A stretch of DNA of 33,858 nucleotides from Caryophanales bacterium (GCA_029006735.1 JAQXGN010000057.1:1-33858); one strand, 5' to 3'; positions 9,681 through 18,923 are shown, numbered from the stretch's first letter. Program-made: numbers and translations. The notes: generated by a model not told the origin, from the sequence alone.

Positions 9681-10553
9681 TTATATAGACATTGGTGCAT
9701 CATCTTTATCAATATCAAATGAATCAACAACTAAGAATGTCATAGATAAAAAGTTACCTACTAATGATATGCCATATCCAACAACTGTAATAAATGCAAA
9801 TATACCACTTGCCTTTAATGCAGTGAACGATTCAGCTTTATAACTGCTTGATATTTCTTGAATGAGCATTAATATTCTTTTTGCTTGACCTAGTGTTAAT
9901 CCATTCATTGATCCATTTGCAAATGAATATTCTTCAGATAAAGTTTGTGTAGTCTCAACAAACTTAGATATTAAACTATACCCATTATTAGCTAAAGACA
10001 ATACAATAATTGAAAACAATAAAACAAAAGACAAAACCGAAGTACTTAACCCCACACAAGTACCAACTTTACCAATTTTTGATTTATTATTTAAAAGCAA
10101 TAAACCAATCATTACCAAAACAACACAGAATAATAAGATTAAAATAGATATATTTTTAATTGATACCAATACATCTAATAAAGTTAATATTTTACTAGTT
10201 GAAGAATACATTGTTGTTCTATTCACACTTGTAACAATTAAAAACACTATTTGTGAAACAATGTTTACTATGCAGCTGATCCCTCCTAAAAGTCCACCGA
10301 TATGGACATAAAATTGTTCTTTCCTAGAATGTCTAAAATATCCATAAAGCATTAATGCAATTAATGCCATTCCAAAAATGGAAATAATGGATGGAGTAAT
10401 AAATTTAATATAGTCTGCATTAGATGATTTTCCCATTAATAAACTATTAGTAACATCAAAATTACTCCATGAAATAAATGAAACAATTTGTAATAAGAAA
10501 CCTAATAATCCCGAAATTAAGTAATAAGAAAATCTAAATTTAATCCTTTTCAT
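9681..10553 (-). CDS. Multi-pass membrane protein of unknown function
   Basis: Uninterrupted ORF with several TM segments; start at MKRIKFRFSYY. Confidence 0.75.
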   Translation of the reverse strand: MKRIKFRFSYYLISGLLGFLLQIVSFISWSNFDVTNSLLMGKSSNADYIKFITPSIISIFGMALIALMLYGYFRHSRKEQFYVHIGGLLGGISCIVNIVSQIVFLIVTSVNRTTMYSSTSKILTLLDVLVSIKNISILILLFCVVLVMIGLLLLNNKSKIGKVGTCVGLSTSVLSFVLLFSIIVLSLANNGYSLISKFVETTQTLSEEYSFANGSMNGLTLGQAKRILMLIQEISSSYKAESFTALKASGIFAFITVVGYGISLVGNFLSMTFLVVDSFDIDKDDAPMSI

Positions 10554-10677
10554 ATAATCACCTTTAAAAATTATATAAAATAGAGTCAACATATGACAAT
10601 ACTATTTAATACTTTCATTAATATAATTAATGATTTTTAATAGAGAATAATATTATAATATACTCGGTGATTTAGAT

Positions 10678-11394
10678 ATGGAAATTAAAAATTATAAGAA
10701 AGACTCATTTTACTCTTATTCATTAGGTGCATTCCCAACTATTGAATTATTGAAGAAACATCCACAAGATTTGATTAAAATATATGTTCATTCCTCATTC
10801 AAAAACGAAGAAGTATTAAGTTTAATTAATACACTAAGAGGAAATCACGAAATAGAATTCAATGACAAAATGATAAATAAACTATCCCAAAAAGAAAATT
10901 GTTTTATTATTGGTATCTTCAAAAAATATAATACTCCATTAGATAGTAACGAAAATCATGTTGTATTAGTTAATCCATCCAATATGGGAAATCTTGGAAC
11001 AATCATTCGTTCATGTCTAGGATTTAATATTAAAAATATAGCTGTAATAAAACCAGGTGTGGATTACTTTGATCCTAAAGTAATTAGAGCCTCAATGGGC
11101 GCTATATTTTCGCTAAATATCCACTATTTTAATAATTATGATGAATATTGTAAATTATTTCCAAACCATGTAAAGAGAACGTTTATGCTTCAAGCAAATA
11201 AAACTTTACAAGAAGCTGTTTTTGATAAAAATAAACTTTCTTCACTCGTATTTGGAAATGAAGCAACCGGATTAGATGATTCCCTATTAGACAATAATAG
11301 TATTATCATTAGACATAGCAAAGAAATTGATTCATTAAATCTTCCTTCTTCTCTTGCTATTGCATTATACGAATTTTCTAAGCAAACCAAATAA
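10678..11394 (+). CDS. TrmH/SpoU-family RNA 2'-O-methyltransferase
   Basis: VLVNPSNMGNLGTIIRSCLGFNIKNIAVI, VIRASMGAIFSLNI, LVFGNEATGLDDSLL, DSLNLPSSLAIALYEFSK. Confidence 0.88.
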   Translation: MEIKNYKKDSFYSYSLGAFPTIELLKKHPQDLIKIYVHSSFKNEEVLSLINTLRGNHEIEFNDKMINKLSQKENCFIIGIFKKYNTPLDSNENHVVLVNPSNMGNLGTIIRSCLGFNIKNIAVIKPGVDYFDPKVIRASMGAIFSLNIHYFNNYDEYCKLFPNHVKRTFMLQANKTLQEAVFDKNKLSSLVFGNEATGLDDSLLDNNSIIIRHSKEIDSLNLPSSLAIALYEFSKQTK

Positions 11395-11484
11395 CTCTTT
11401 TAGAATGTTTTACATTCTATTGAACATATTTTATTGAAATGTACTTTGTTTTACTATATTATTTGTTAGAAAGGAAAAAATAAT

Positions 11485-12531
11485 ATGAAAGATTTTTTTA
11501 AATTTATATTTAAAGGTAGCATTAATAACCAAGAGCTCATTGACAATTCAAAAGTTCATTCTTTTTTATCAAGTTTATTAATATTAATTATTTCTCTTGT
11601 CATTGCTATTGTCCCTTCATTTGTTACAGCAGCAAAGCAAAAAGGCTCACAAGTTTTAACAGTAGCAAATAATCAATCACTAAATACTAGCTTATCAATA
11701 TTTACAGATTATTTAGATAAAGAAAATCTAGATATCGTAATCAAAGATGGTAAGATTGATATAGAGAATACTTCATTTAAAGATGGTAAAAAAGAATACC
11801 TTGTTACTGTTCCAAATAGAGAAGATTCGTCTAAACAAGATGAATTATTAGCAATTCGTCTTTGTACAAATGATCAATTAGAAGAAACAATTAATCGATA
11901 TAAATCAGGTATGTTAGAAGGATCAAATACCCCTACTGAAAACCCTCGTTCATATCTAATATTTACTGAAACAAATATTTATATCAGCCTATACTCACCT
12001 TCTTCAACAAATACCTTTGATAAAGATAAAGACGGATTTTTAATTCTAGATGATGATGGTTTACCAGTTATAAAAACTTATGCAAGTGCAGCTATCTCAT
12101 ATAAAGGAACAACTGAAAAAATAAAAAATGAAATTAGCATTAAAACATTTAATGATTCTACTTTAGAAGAATCAAAATATGATGAAACAACAAAAAACTG
12201 GGCAAATTTATTAGATGTTGCTTTCAAACCATATAGAACACAAAATATGTGGGTAACAGCAGGCATTTATTCTGCAATTAACTTTGGTACTGTATTACTT
12301 GTTTCATTATTATTAGTAATTATGACTCATTTAAAACATTCTGTTGGTAATAAAATTAATTATCTTGAAGCATTAAAAATTGCAAGCTATAGTGCTTTAG
12401 CACCAGCAATTGTTTCAATCATTCTTGGATTTATCATTTCTTCATTTGCAACAATCGGATTCGTAATGTGCTTAAGCTTAAGATCAACATTTATTGCAAT
12501 GAAATTAACTAATCCAAATCCACTACAATAA
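11485..12531 (+). CDS. DUF1189-like membrane protein
   Basis: N-terminal TM (SFLSSLLILIISLVIAIVPSFVTA), extracytoplasmic middle, C-terminal TM cluster; upstream candidate TTGAAA/TATTAT promoter and GAAAGG SD. Confidence 0.65.
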   Translation: MKDFFKFIFKGSINNQELIDNSKVHSFLSSLLILIISLVIAIVPSFVTAAKQKGSQVLTVANNQSLNTSLSIFTDYLDKENLDIVIKDGKIDIENTSFKDGKKEYLVTVPNREDSSKQDELLAIRLCTNDQLEETINRYKSGMLEGSNTPTENPRSYLIFTETNIYISLYSPSSTNTFDKDKDGFLILDDDGLPVIKTYASAAISYKGTTEKIKNEISIKTFNDSTLEESKYDETTKNWANLLDVAFKPYRTQNMWVTAGIYSAINFGTVLLVSLLLVIMTHLKHSVGNKINYLEALKIASYSALAPAIVSIILGFIISSFATIGFVMCLSLRSTFIAMKLTNPNPLQ

Positions 12532-12539
12532 AAAAATTG

Positions 12540-12588
12540 ACATCTAATTTATTTTGTAAATCTCTACAAATATTAGATGTTTTTTTTA
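12540..12588 (+). terminator. Intrinsic terminator after DUF1189-like gene
   Basis: ACATCTAAT...ATTAGATGT then T8. Confidence 0.85.
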
Positions 12589-12600
12589 CTTATTTTAAAT

Positions 12601-12646
12601 AAAAATACTCCTATCCCTAGACTATTTTCTAAAGATAAGGAGTATT
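12601..12646 (-). terminator. Intrinsic terminator after nucleotide-sugar dehydrogenase gene
   Basis: Minus strand AATACTCCTTATC...GATAGGAGTATT followed by TTT. Confidence 0.8.
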
Positions 12647-12662
12647 TTAAATATCTATTAAA

Positions 12663-13961
12663 CTATTTTTTTATTCTTTTGCCAATTGCATAGTATGTAA
12701 CATTTGGTAATTGGTATGGATTTAATACTGCTTTTCCATCAAATACAATTGGTCTTTTCATGAATTCAACGATTTCATTATTTGTTAATTTTTTAAATTC
12801 TTCTGAATCATTTAAGAAGATTGCATAATCACAAGTTCTTAAAGCTTCTTCCAATGAATTTGCATATACAAGATGTTGATCACTCTTCATTTTCTTTCTA
12901 AATAATGTTGTTGAAACTGAATCATATGCTATAACTTTTGCATCTTCTTTTAATAATTGCTCAATAACTTTAAATGCAGGTGATTCACGAATATCATCTG
13001 TATTTCCTTTATATGATAACCCAAGGACAGCAAACTTCTTTCCAACACAGCTACCAATAACACTCTTAATTTTTTTAACAAGTGCCAATGATCTTTTTTC
13101 ATTAACTTCAGTAGCAGATTCTAAAATCGATAAATCTACATTTTTTTCTTTAGCTAAATTTAATAATACTTTTGTATCTTGAGGTAATGCTGGTCCACCA
13201 AATCCAACGCCAGAAGATAAGTATTTATTACCAATACGAGGATCTAAACCAATACCAAAGCTAACTTCTTGAATATCCGCATTTATTGCATCACATAAAT
13301 CAGCAATTTCATTAATATATGATAGTTTTACCGCTAAATATGCGTTAGAAGCATATTTAATTAATTCAGCACTTTCAGGAGAGACGAATAACAATGGAGC
13401 TTCAAATCCTCTATATAATTCTTTCATAACCATTTGTGCTTCTCTTGAAGTAACACCAACAACGATTCTTGTTGGAGAAAGCATATCTCTAACTGCAGTT
13501 CCTTGTGATAAGAAATCTGGATTAGATACAACATCAATTCTATATTTATGATCTGTATATGTCTCTATAAATGCTTTTATTTCTTTATTTGTTCCAACTG
13601 GAACAGTTGTTCTAATAATAACTGTAACATCTTGAGAAATATACTTACATGCTTCTTTAACTGAAGAATATAAAGGAGTCAAATCAACCTTCCCTGGTTC
13701 CCTTTCTTTTAAATCAAAGCAGAACATTAAAACATTTGCATCATAGATAGAATCTCTATATTCTGAAGTAAATCTAATATTTCTATCATTTTTTTCTAAG
13801 ATTTCTTCTAATTTGTATTCGTCTTTAAACACTTCGTTTCTTCTAAGTGCAGCTATTTTCTTTTTATCTGAATCTAATGCGAATACTTGATGGCCTTTTT
13901 CTGCGAAGCCAACTGTTGTTACTAATCCGACTAAATTCATTCCAATAACAGTAATTTTCAT
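12663..13961 (-). CDS. UDP-glucose/nucleotide-sugar 6-dehydrogenase
   Basis: GMNLVGLVTTVGFAEKGHQVFALD, NPDFLSQGTAVRDMLSPTRIVVG, SGVGFGGPALPQDTKVL (Cys of the usual GGSCxPKD replaced by Ala-Leu), FAVLGLSYKGNTDDIRESPA. Confidence 0.92.
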   Translation of the reverse strand: MKITVIGMNLVGLVTTVGFAEKGHQVFALDSDKKKIAALRRNEVFKDEYKLEEILEKNDRNIRFTSEYRDSIYDANVLMFCFDLKEREPGKVDLTPLYSSVKEACKYISQDVTVIIRTTVPVGTNKEIKAFIETYTDHKYRIDVVSNPDFLSQGTAVRDMLSPTRIVVGVTSREAQMVMKELYRGFEAPLLFVSPESAELIKYASNAYLAVKLSYINEIADLCDAINADIQEVSFGIGLDPRIGNKYLSSGVGFGGPALPQDTKVLLNLAKEKNVDLSILESATEVNEKRSLALVKKIKSVIGSCVGKKFAVLGLSYKGNTDDIRESPAFKVIEQLLKEDAKVIAYDSVSTTLFRKKMKSDQHLVYANSLEEALRTCDYAIFLNDSEEFKKLTNNEIVEFMKRPIVFDGKAVLNPYQLPNVTYYAIGKRIKK

Positions 13962-14013
13962 AATAGTTTCACCTTCCTAGTCTATTATTACATAAAAGTA
14001 GATTATTGACAAA

Positions 14014-14029
14014 TGGTGAGCGCTTTCAA
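14014..14029 (-). promoter_or_regulatory. cre-like / LacI-family operator candidate upstream of nucleotide-sugar dehydrogenase
   Basis: Minus strand TTGAAAGCGCTCACCA; 14 of 16 positions fit WTGNNARCGNWWWCAW by eye; just upstream of candidate TTGTCA -35. Confidence 0.5.
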
Positions 14030-14080
14030 AATAAGTTAACCATAGGTTAAAATATTTTTTATCATAATATAGAATTATAT

Positions 14081-14422
14081 TTAATCTCCGTAATCAGAAC
14101 CGCGAGACTTATCTTCTACAAAAATTTGCAATGGATTACAAACATCTTGGATTGTTAAATATATCGCATTTTCAACATGAGTGATTTCATTTTCTTCATC
14201 ACCTTCAAAAACAATCAAATGATTCTTTTTAACTAATCTTTCCATTTCTTTAATAATATCTTCCATTTTTTCCGGATATCTTTGTCTAAAGCCTTCTAAT
14301 TGCAAATAAAAGACTGGTTCAACATAAAAGCAATCGCCATTTTCATAGACAAATCTTGCTGAATAAGGATTTTTATCATCAATTTCTAACTTTAAATCTT
14401 GCCATTCTTTATAATGTGTCAT
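14081..14422 (-). CDS. Hypothetical protein
   Basis: 113-aa ORF, acidic, no recognised family. Confidence 0.7.
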   Translation of the reverse strand: MTHYKEWQDLKLEIDDKNPYSARFVYENGDCFYVEPVFYLQLEGFRQRYPEKMEDIIKEMERLVKKNHLIVFEGDEENEITHVENAIYLTIQDVCNPLQIFVEDKSRGSDYGD

Positions 14423-14450
14423 AATAGTGAATCCTCTTCAAATAATTATT

Positions 14451-14975
14451 TTAAAAAACAAAGTACTCTTTTTTTGTATCATTTACGAAAGGAATATTTG
14501 CATCAAAGTTTAATTTACATCCAGGGTATATAGATTTACATAAATCTACTGCAATCATTGCATCTGAAACAACATTTTTATTACCAATAATACTTAATTC
14601 TTCAACTATATTTTGTAATTTTTTTGTTTCTAAAAACAATCTATATGGAACCATTGCAGACTTGTATGCTGCAGTTTCAATTAAGGTTTTATCTTTAGTT
14701 TTAAAAGCCGACATCAATTCCGTAAATGATGATGCATCTAAATCCATTAATTCTTTAGCGACATTTTTAACGGATTCCAATTCTACTAAAGTAGACTTTA
14801 TTTTTTCATTTAAATGTTCATAACCTTTTTTATCAATAGTTAGATTACATACCATCATACCTAAAGATGCTGCAGTTTCTAATACTAAAGCTAGAGCAGA
14901 TCCTCCACCTGGTGCCGGTTTTTTTGACCCTAATAAATCTAAATATTCCTCAATTGTATTTTGTTGAAAACTCAT
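14451..14975 (-). CDS. FTCD C-terminal-domain (cyclodeaminase/methenyl-THF cyclohydrolase) family protein
   Basis: SFQQNTIEEYLDLLGSKKPAPGGGSALALVLETAASLGMMVCNLT; helical. Confidence 0.88.
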   Translation of the reverse strand: MSFQQNTIEEYLDLLGSKKPAPGGGSALALVLETAASLGMMVCNLTIDKKGYEHLNEKIKSTLVELESVKNVAKELMDLDASSFTELMSAFKTKDKTLIETAAYKSAMVPYRLFLETKKLQNIVEELSIIGNKNVVSDAMIAVDLCKSIYPGCKLNFDANIPFVNDTKKEYFVF

Positions 14976-15126
14976 ATTTTATTCCCCTCGAATTTATGTT
15001 ATAAAATAAATCGTTATTGTATAAATCATATATTTTTTTTGCTATAATTTCAATAAATCACAGTTTAAAGGTTGTAAATTATATATATTGAATATATAAT
15101 TAAACCGTTCGAAAGGAAATTTAGTC

Positions 15127-15600
15127 ATGAAAAAAGTATCAAAAACAATCTTAATTATTATGGCATTAGCAGCTGCATCTATGCTCTTTTATTTCTTATT
15201 ACCTACATTTTGGATTCCACAACACAAAACAGCGATTATGGGTTGGACTTCAATTTTTGGAGGGGTATTAAAAAATTATAACGATGGCGCTTCCGTTCAT
15301 TATTCAGTTGGAAATATAGTTACATTATTCCTTCCATTAATTACTATTTTATTTGCTTATGTTGGAAGAAATCAAAGATCAACATTCTTCTTTACATTCT
15401 GTTTGTGCGTTGCATCTTGTGTATTATTTGGATTATCAAGAAAATTCTTCTTAAATTCATTTAATACTGGAATTTATGGAATTCATTCTGCAGTATTATT
15501 TGTAGGTCCATACTTTAGTATAGTAATCAGTGCACTCGGTGCTTGTGTTTCATTGTTTGGATTATTCTATAAACCAAACACTAGATTATCAAGACGTTAA
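15127..15600 (+). CDS. Multi-pass membrane protein of unknown function
   Basis: 157-aa ORF with several TMs; GAAAGGA SD. Confidence 0.75.
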   Translation: MKKVSKTILIIMALAAASMLFYFLLPTFWIPQHKTAIMGWTSIFGGVLKNYNDGASVHYSVGNIVTLFLPLITILFAYVGRNQRSTFFFTFCLCVASCVLFGLSRKFFLNSFNTGIYGIHSAVLFVGPYFSIVISALGACVSLFGLFYKPNTRLSRR

Positions 15601-15623
15601 TACAAAAATATAAACAAATTACT

Positions 15624-15657
15624 AAAAGTTAATATCATAAATATGGTATTAACTTTT
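15624..15657. terminator. Bidirectional terminator between convergent genes
   Basis: AAAAGTTAATA...TATTAACTTTT stem between 15600(+) and 15657(-) gene ends. Confidence 0.75.
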
Positions 15658-16073
15658 TAATTTACCAAATAGTCTATAATTTGGATAATCTCTTTTAAAT
15701 TTCTCATTATTTTATCGCTTAATAAAATTATTTTCATTAATTCTTGACGATATATTGTACTACTTAACATCTTAAAAAACATCATGGAATCATTTAAATA
15801 AAAAATTGTTCGTGACATATACTTTTTGATTAAAAGTATATTCTCATTAGAATAATATCCTTCTTTATATTGATTATTAAGTTTTGATTTTGATTCTTTA
15901 AACAATTGTTTTGCTGTATTAAAACTTTTTCTACTATTAATTAATTGATTTGAATTAACAATAGCTTCTTTTTCTATAAAGCTATTAATATCATTACTTA
16001 ATTGCTTAAATAGCTCTAAGGAGGCTTCAAATAACCATTTAGTTTTTGATAATATCCGATAATTATTATTCAT
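15657..16073 (-). CDS. Helical protein of unknown function
   Basis: 138-aa ORF overlapping the 3' end of the upstream lipoprotein gene. Confidence 0.7.
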   Translation of the reverse strand: MNNNYRILSKTKWLFEASLELFKQLSNDINSFIEKEAIVNSNQLINSRKSFNTAKQLFKESKSKLNNQYKEGYYSNENILLIKKYMSRTIFYLNDSMMFFKMLSSTIYRQELMKIILLSDKIMRNLKEIIQIIDYLVN

Positions 16074-16656
16074 AAATCATTTTAAAAATATATTCTCCAC
16101 CTTGATCTATAATTTTATCGTCTTTAATATATTCGTTTATAGAAGAAAGGTCTATTACTCTACAAGAGAAATCCGCAGCAATAGAACATATTTCTTTATT
16201 ATAATCTCTTAAGTATGAATCATAAAAAGAGTCATTTGAATAGTTAATAATTGGAATAATATTTATTTTAGAATTATAGTTTTGCAATGATTCTACAATA
16301 TGAAAATAATAATATGAAAGTAACTCTAGGTTTAATTCGTACTGATCTTGAATTATCTCTATTCCTTTATTAGATATAGAAAACGAATTAATAAAATCAT
16401 AAAAACCAAAGCATAAAGTAATCGATGTTGAGGATAATAAATATTTATTCAATTCTACATCTTTTTCTAAATTACTAATTATTCGATAAACAATTGATCC
16501 ATTGGCCTTTGTAAAAGAAAAATCTTTTGTAATTCCATTTTTATAAAAAGTATCAGGCAGAATATCTCCAATATATACATCATTATTCTTTTTACATCCA
16601 CAAAAAGACAATAATAGTCCCATCAATAGAAAAATACTAATCTTCTTTCTCATCAT
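16066..16656 (-). CDS. Lipoprotein resembling SGNH/GDSL hydrolases, apparently lacking catalytic residues
   Basis: MMRKKISIFLLMGLLLSFCGCKK signal/lipobox; YIGDILPDTFYKNG, STSITLCFGFYDFIN, YNKEICSIAADFSCRVIDL align by eye with YpmR-type SGNH lipoproteins. Confidence 0.65.
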   Translation of the reverse strand: MMRKKISIFLLMGLLLSFCGCKKNNDVYIGDILPDTFYKNGITKDFSFTKANGSIVYRIISNLEKDVELNKYLLSSTSITLCFGFYDFINSFSISNKGIEIIQDQYELNLELLSYYYFHIVESLQNYNSKINIIPIINYSNDSFYDSYLRDYNKEICSIAADFSCRVIDLSSINEYIKDDKIIDQGGEYIFKMIYE

Positions 16657-17893
16657 TATTCTCCAATATATCAATTTTACAATTTAAAGAGATTAACTTA
16701 TCAATCAAATCCTCGTATCCTCTTTGAAGATGCTCTATTCCATAAATATAAAATACCCCATTATGAGTTAAAGCATAGAATAAATACGCCATAGTATCTC
16801 TTAAATTCGTTCCATAAAAAATACGATTGTCTATCTCAAAAGAACAAAAATAATATGCATCATCTTTCTCTTCTTTAATCATTTTTGAATATTCTTTTAA
16901 TGCTGTAATCCTTGATGGATAAATCTTATCAGAAGCCCAGAACTCTTTTTTATTCAATATCAAAAAAGATATTAAAATTGGACCTATATCAGTAGATAAA
17001 TTAGGGTAATTATCAAATGAATATATCTCTAATTCATCAATAGATTCTTTAAAAGAATAGACAATATCTTTATCAATGAATATATCTTTTTTAAAAAGCG
17101 ATGTCATTGCTTTATGTTCTAGTGAATTAAATCCAATCAAAACGATATTGCCTAAAGCTTTAGATAGCAAATAAAAAGTCTCAGCTTCTATCCTATCAGA
17201 ATTAATGGAATAATCTATTGGATAAATATCGTTTTTTTCGTTAAAACTAAGGTAATTTTCATGGATATTAATAGAATAACCACATTGTTTTAAATAAGAA
17301 ATTACATGCATTACTTCTGGCTCATTGGAATAGTTATATAGTTTACTTTCCTTTTTACATTTTACTCCAAGAAAGATTGCATTTATCGTCGCTCCAAATG
17401 ACTTTTTCTCTAATGTATATTCACAAGCTTTGATTTCACTAATATCAACTTTTATACAATTATTATTGAAATGATAATCTCCACCAAATGACTTAATTAA
17501 GTTTAGGTGATAATCAATTGGTCTAGAAGTAAAATTGCACCCACCAGGGAAAGAATATTCAATTGAAGTATTTTTATTAAGCAAAGCAAAAAGTACGTAG
17601 TATGAGGCTCTAATTTGCGATATTTGGGTGATAGTTAAAGGCTTAATTATTACTTCTCTAGTATCAATTATCACTAACTCTTTTTTTCTTTCTATTTTAA
17701 CATTTAAATACTCTAATATTTCAAGCAATTTATTTACATCCAATATATTTGGAACATTATAAAAATGATAAATATCCTTTTTTAATAAAGTCGAAGAGAT
17801 TATTGGCAAAGCTTCATTCTTCGAACCAGATATTTTAATCACTCCATCAATTTTTCTATTTCCAATAACTCTTAAACATGTATTTTTATTCAT
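16637..17893 (-). CDS. Divergent MurA-like UDP-GlcNAc 1-carboxyvinyltransferase
   Basis: GSKNEALPI, QIRASYYVL, PGGCNFTSRPIDYHL (active-site Cys), EKKSFGATINA, YPNLSTDIGP, NLRDTMA, HLQRGYEDLIDKL. Confidence 0.88.
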   Translation of the reverse strand: MNKNTCLRVIGNRKIDGVIKISGSKNEALPIISSTLLKKDIYHFYNVPNILDVNKLLEILEYLNVKIERKKELVIIDTREVIIKPLTITQISQIRASYYVLFALLNKNTSIEYSFPGGCNFTSRPIDYHLNLIKSFGGDYHFNNNCIKVDISEIKACEYTLEKKSFGATINAIFLGVKCKKESKLYNYSNEPEVMHVISYLKQCGYSINIHENYLSFNEKNDIYPIDYSINSDRIEAETFYLLSKALGNIVLIGFNSLEHKAMTSLFKKDIFIDKDIVYSFKESIDELEIYSFDNYPNLSTDIGPILISFLILNKKEFWASDKIYPSRITALKEYSKMIKEEKDDAYYFCSFEIDNRIFYGTNLRDTMAYLFYALTHNGVFYIYGIEHLQRGYEDLIDKLISLNCKIDILENNDEKED

Positions 17894-17929
17894 ATTTAAT
17901 TTTATGAAATAGATTTATATTAATTACAA

Positions 17930-17965
17930 AAAACTTCAAATAGTCTTATGACTAAATGAAGTTTT
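17930..17965 (-). terminator. Intrinsic terminator after GT2 gene
   Basis: AAAACTTCATTTAGTC-ATAA-GACTATTTGAAGTTTT on the minus strand then T-rich. Confidence 0.85.
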
Positions 17966-17972
17966 ATTTAAC

Positions 17973-18923
17973 TCATCTTTTTTCAATATATTCATCAACA
18001 ATATAAACGGGTCTATCTTGTGATTCTATCATTATTCTACCAATATACATTCCCATTATTCCTAAAACAAATAGAATTACTCCTAAAGAGAAGAATATAC
18101 TGATTAATATATAAAATAATGAATAATTAAACTGACCAATTACTCCAGAAATATGACACATATGGAAAATAAAATTAACTATGAATAAGAATGCATTTAT
18201 TCCCATTAATCCAATACCAATAACAAATGGGTATCGTAATGGTTCAATTGAACTTGAACAAATTGAGTCACCTGCCAAATGGAACATTGATTTATAATTG
18301 TAATGCGTTTTGCCTTTAGGTCTTTCTTGCCTTACAAACTCAACTTCTGTTGTTTTAAATCCGGCGAAAGGAACTTCAACTCTAAATACTCTATTTTTTT
18401 CTGGTAATTTATTAATTTCATCCACGACTCTTCTATCCATTAGTCGATAATTACCTACATTTTCAGGAACTTTAATTTTTCCTGATAATTTTTTAATTAC
18501 CTTATAGAATGCAGCAGCAGTATTACGTTTCATAAATGAATCTTTTTGACGATCTACTCTTTTTCCATTTACTACTAAATATCCTTCTTCATATTTCTTC
18601 AACATATCTTTCATAACTTCTGGTGGATCTTGTAAATCTGCATCCATAACGATCATTACATCGCCTTTTGCATATGCAAAGCCTGCTGCAACGGCTGCTT
18701 CATGGCCAAAGTTTCTTGAAAAAGAAACTAAATTTATATTATCTTGTTTCTTTTGATATTCTTTTAATATTGATAAAGTATTGTCCTTACTCCCATCATT
18801 AACTAAGACATATTCAAATTGATATCCTTCAATTTCATTTATTACCTTATTTAAAGTCTCAAAAAATAAAGGAATCATTTCTTCTTCGTTATACATAGGA
18901 ACAATTAAAGAGACTGTTTTCAT
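17973..18923 (-). CDS. Family 2 glycosyltransferase with C-terminal TMs (GtrB/polyprenyl-phosphate type)
   Basis: VSLIVPMYNEEEMIPLFFETL, NDGSKDNT, SFSRNFGHEAAVAAGFAYAKGDVMIVMDADLQDPPEV, two C-terminal TM helices. Confidence 0.95.
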   Translation of the reverse strand: MKTVSLIVPMYNEEEMIPLFFETLNKVINEIEGYQFEYVLVNDGSKDNTLSILKEYQKKQDNINLVSFSRNFGHEAAVAAGFAYAKGDVMIVMDADLQDPPEVMKDMLKKYEEGYLVVNGKRVDRQKDSFMKRNTAAAFYKVIKKLSGKIKVPENVGNYRLMDRRVVDEINKLPEKNRVFRVEVPFAGFKTTEVEFVRQERPKGKTHYNYKSMFHLAGDSICSSSIEPLRYPFVIGIGLMGINAFLFIVNFIFHMCHISGVIGQFNYSLFYILISIFFSLGVILFVLGIMGMYIGRIMIESQDRPVYIVDEYIEKR

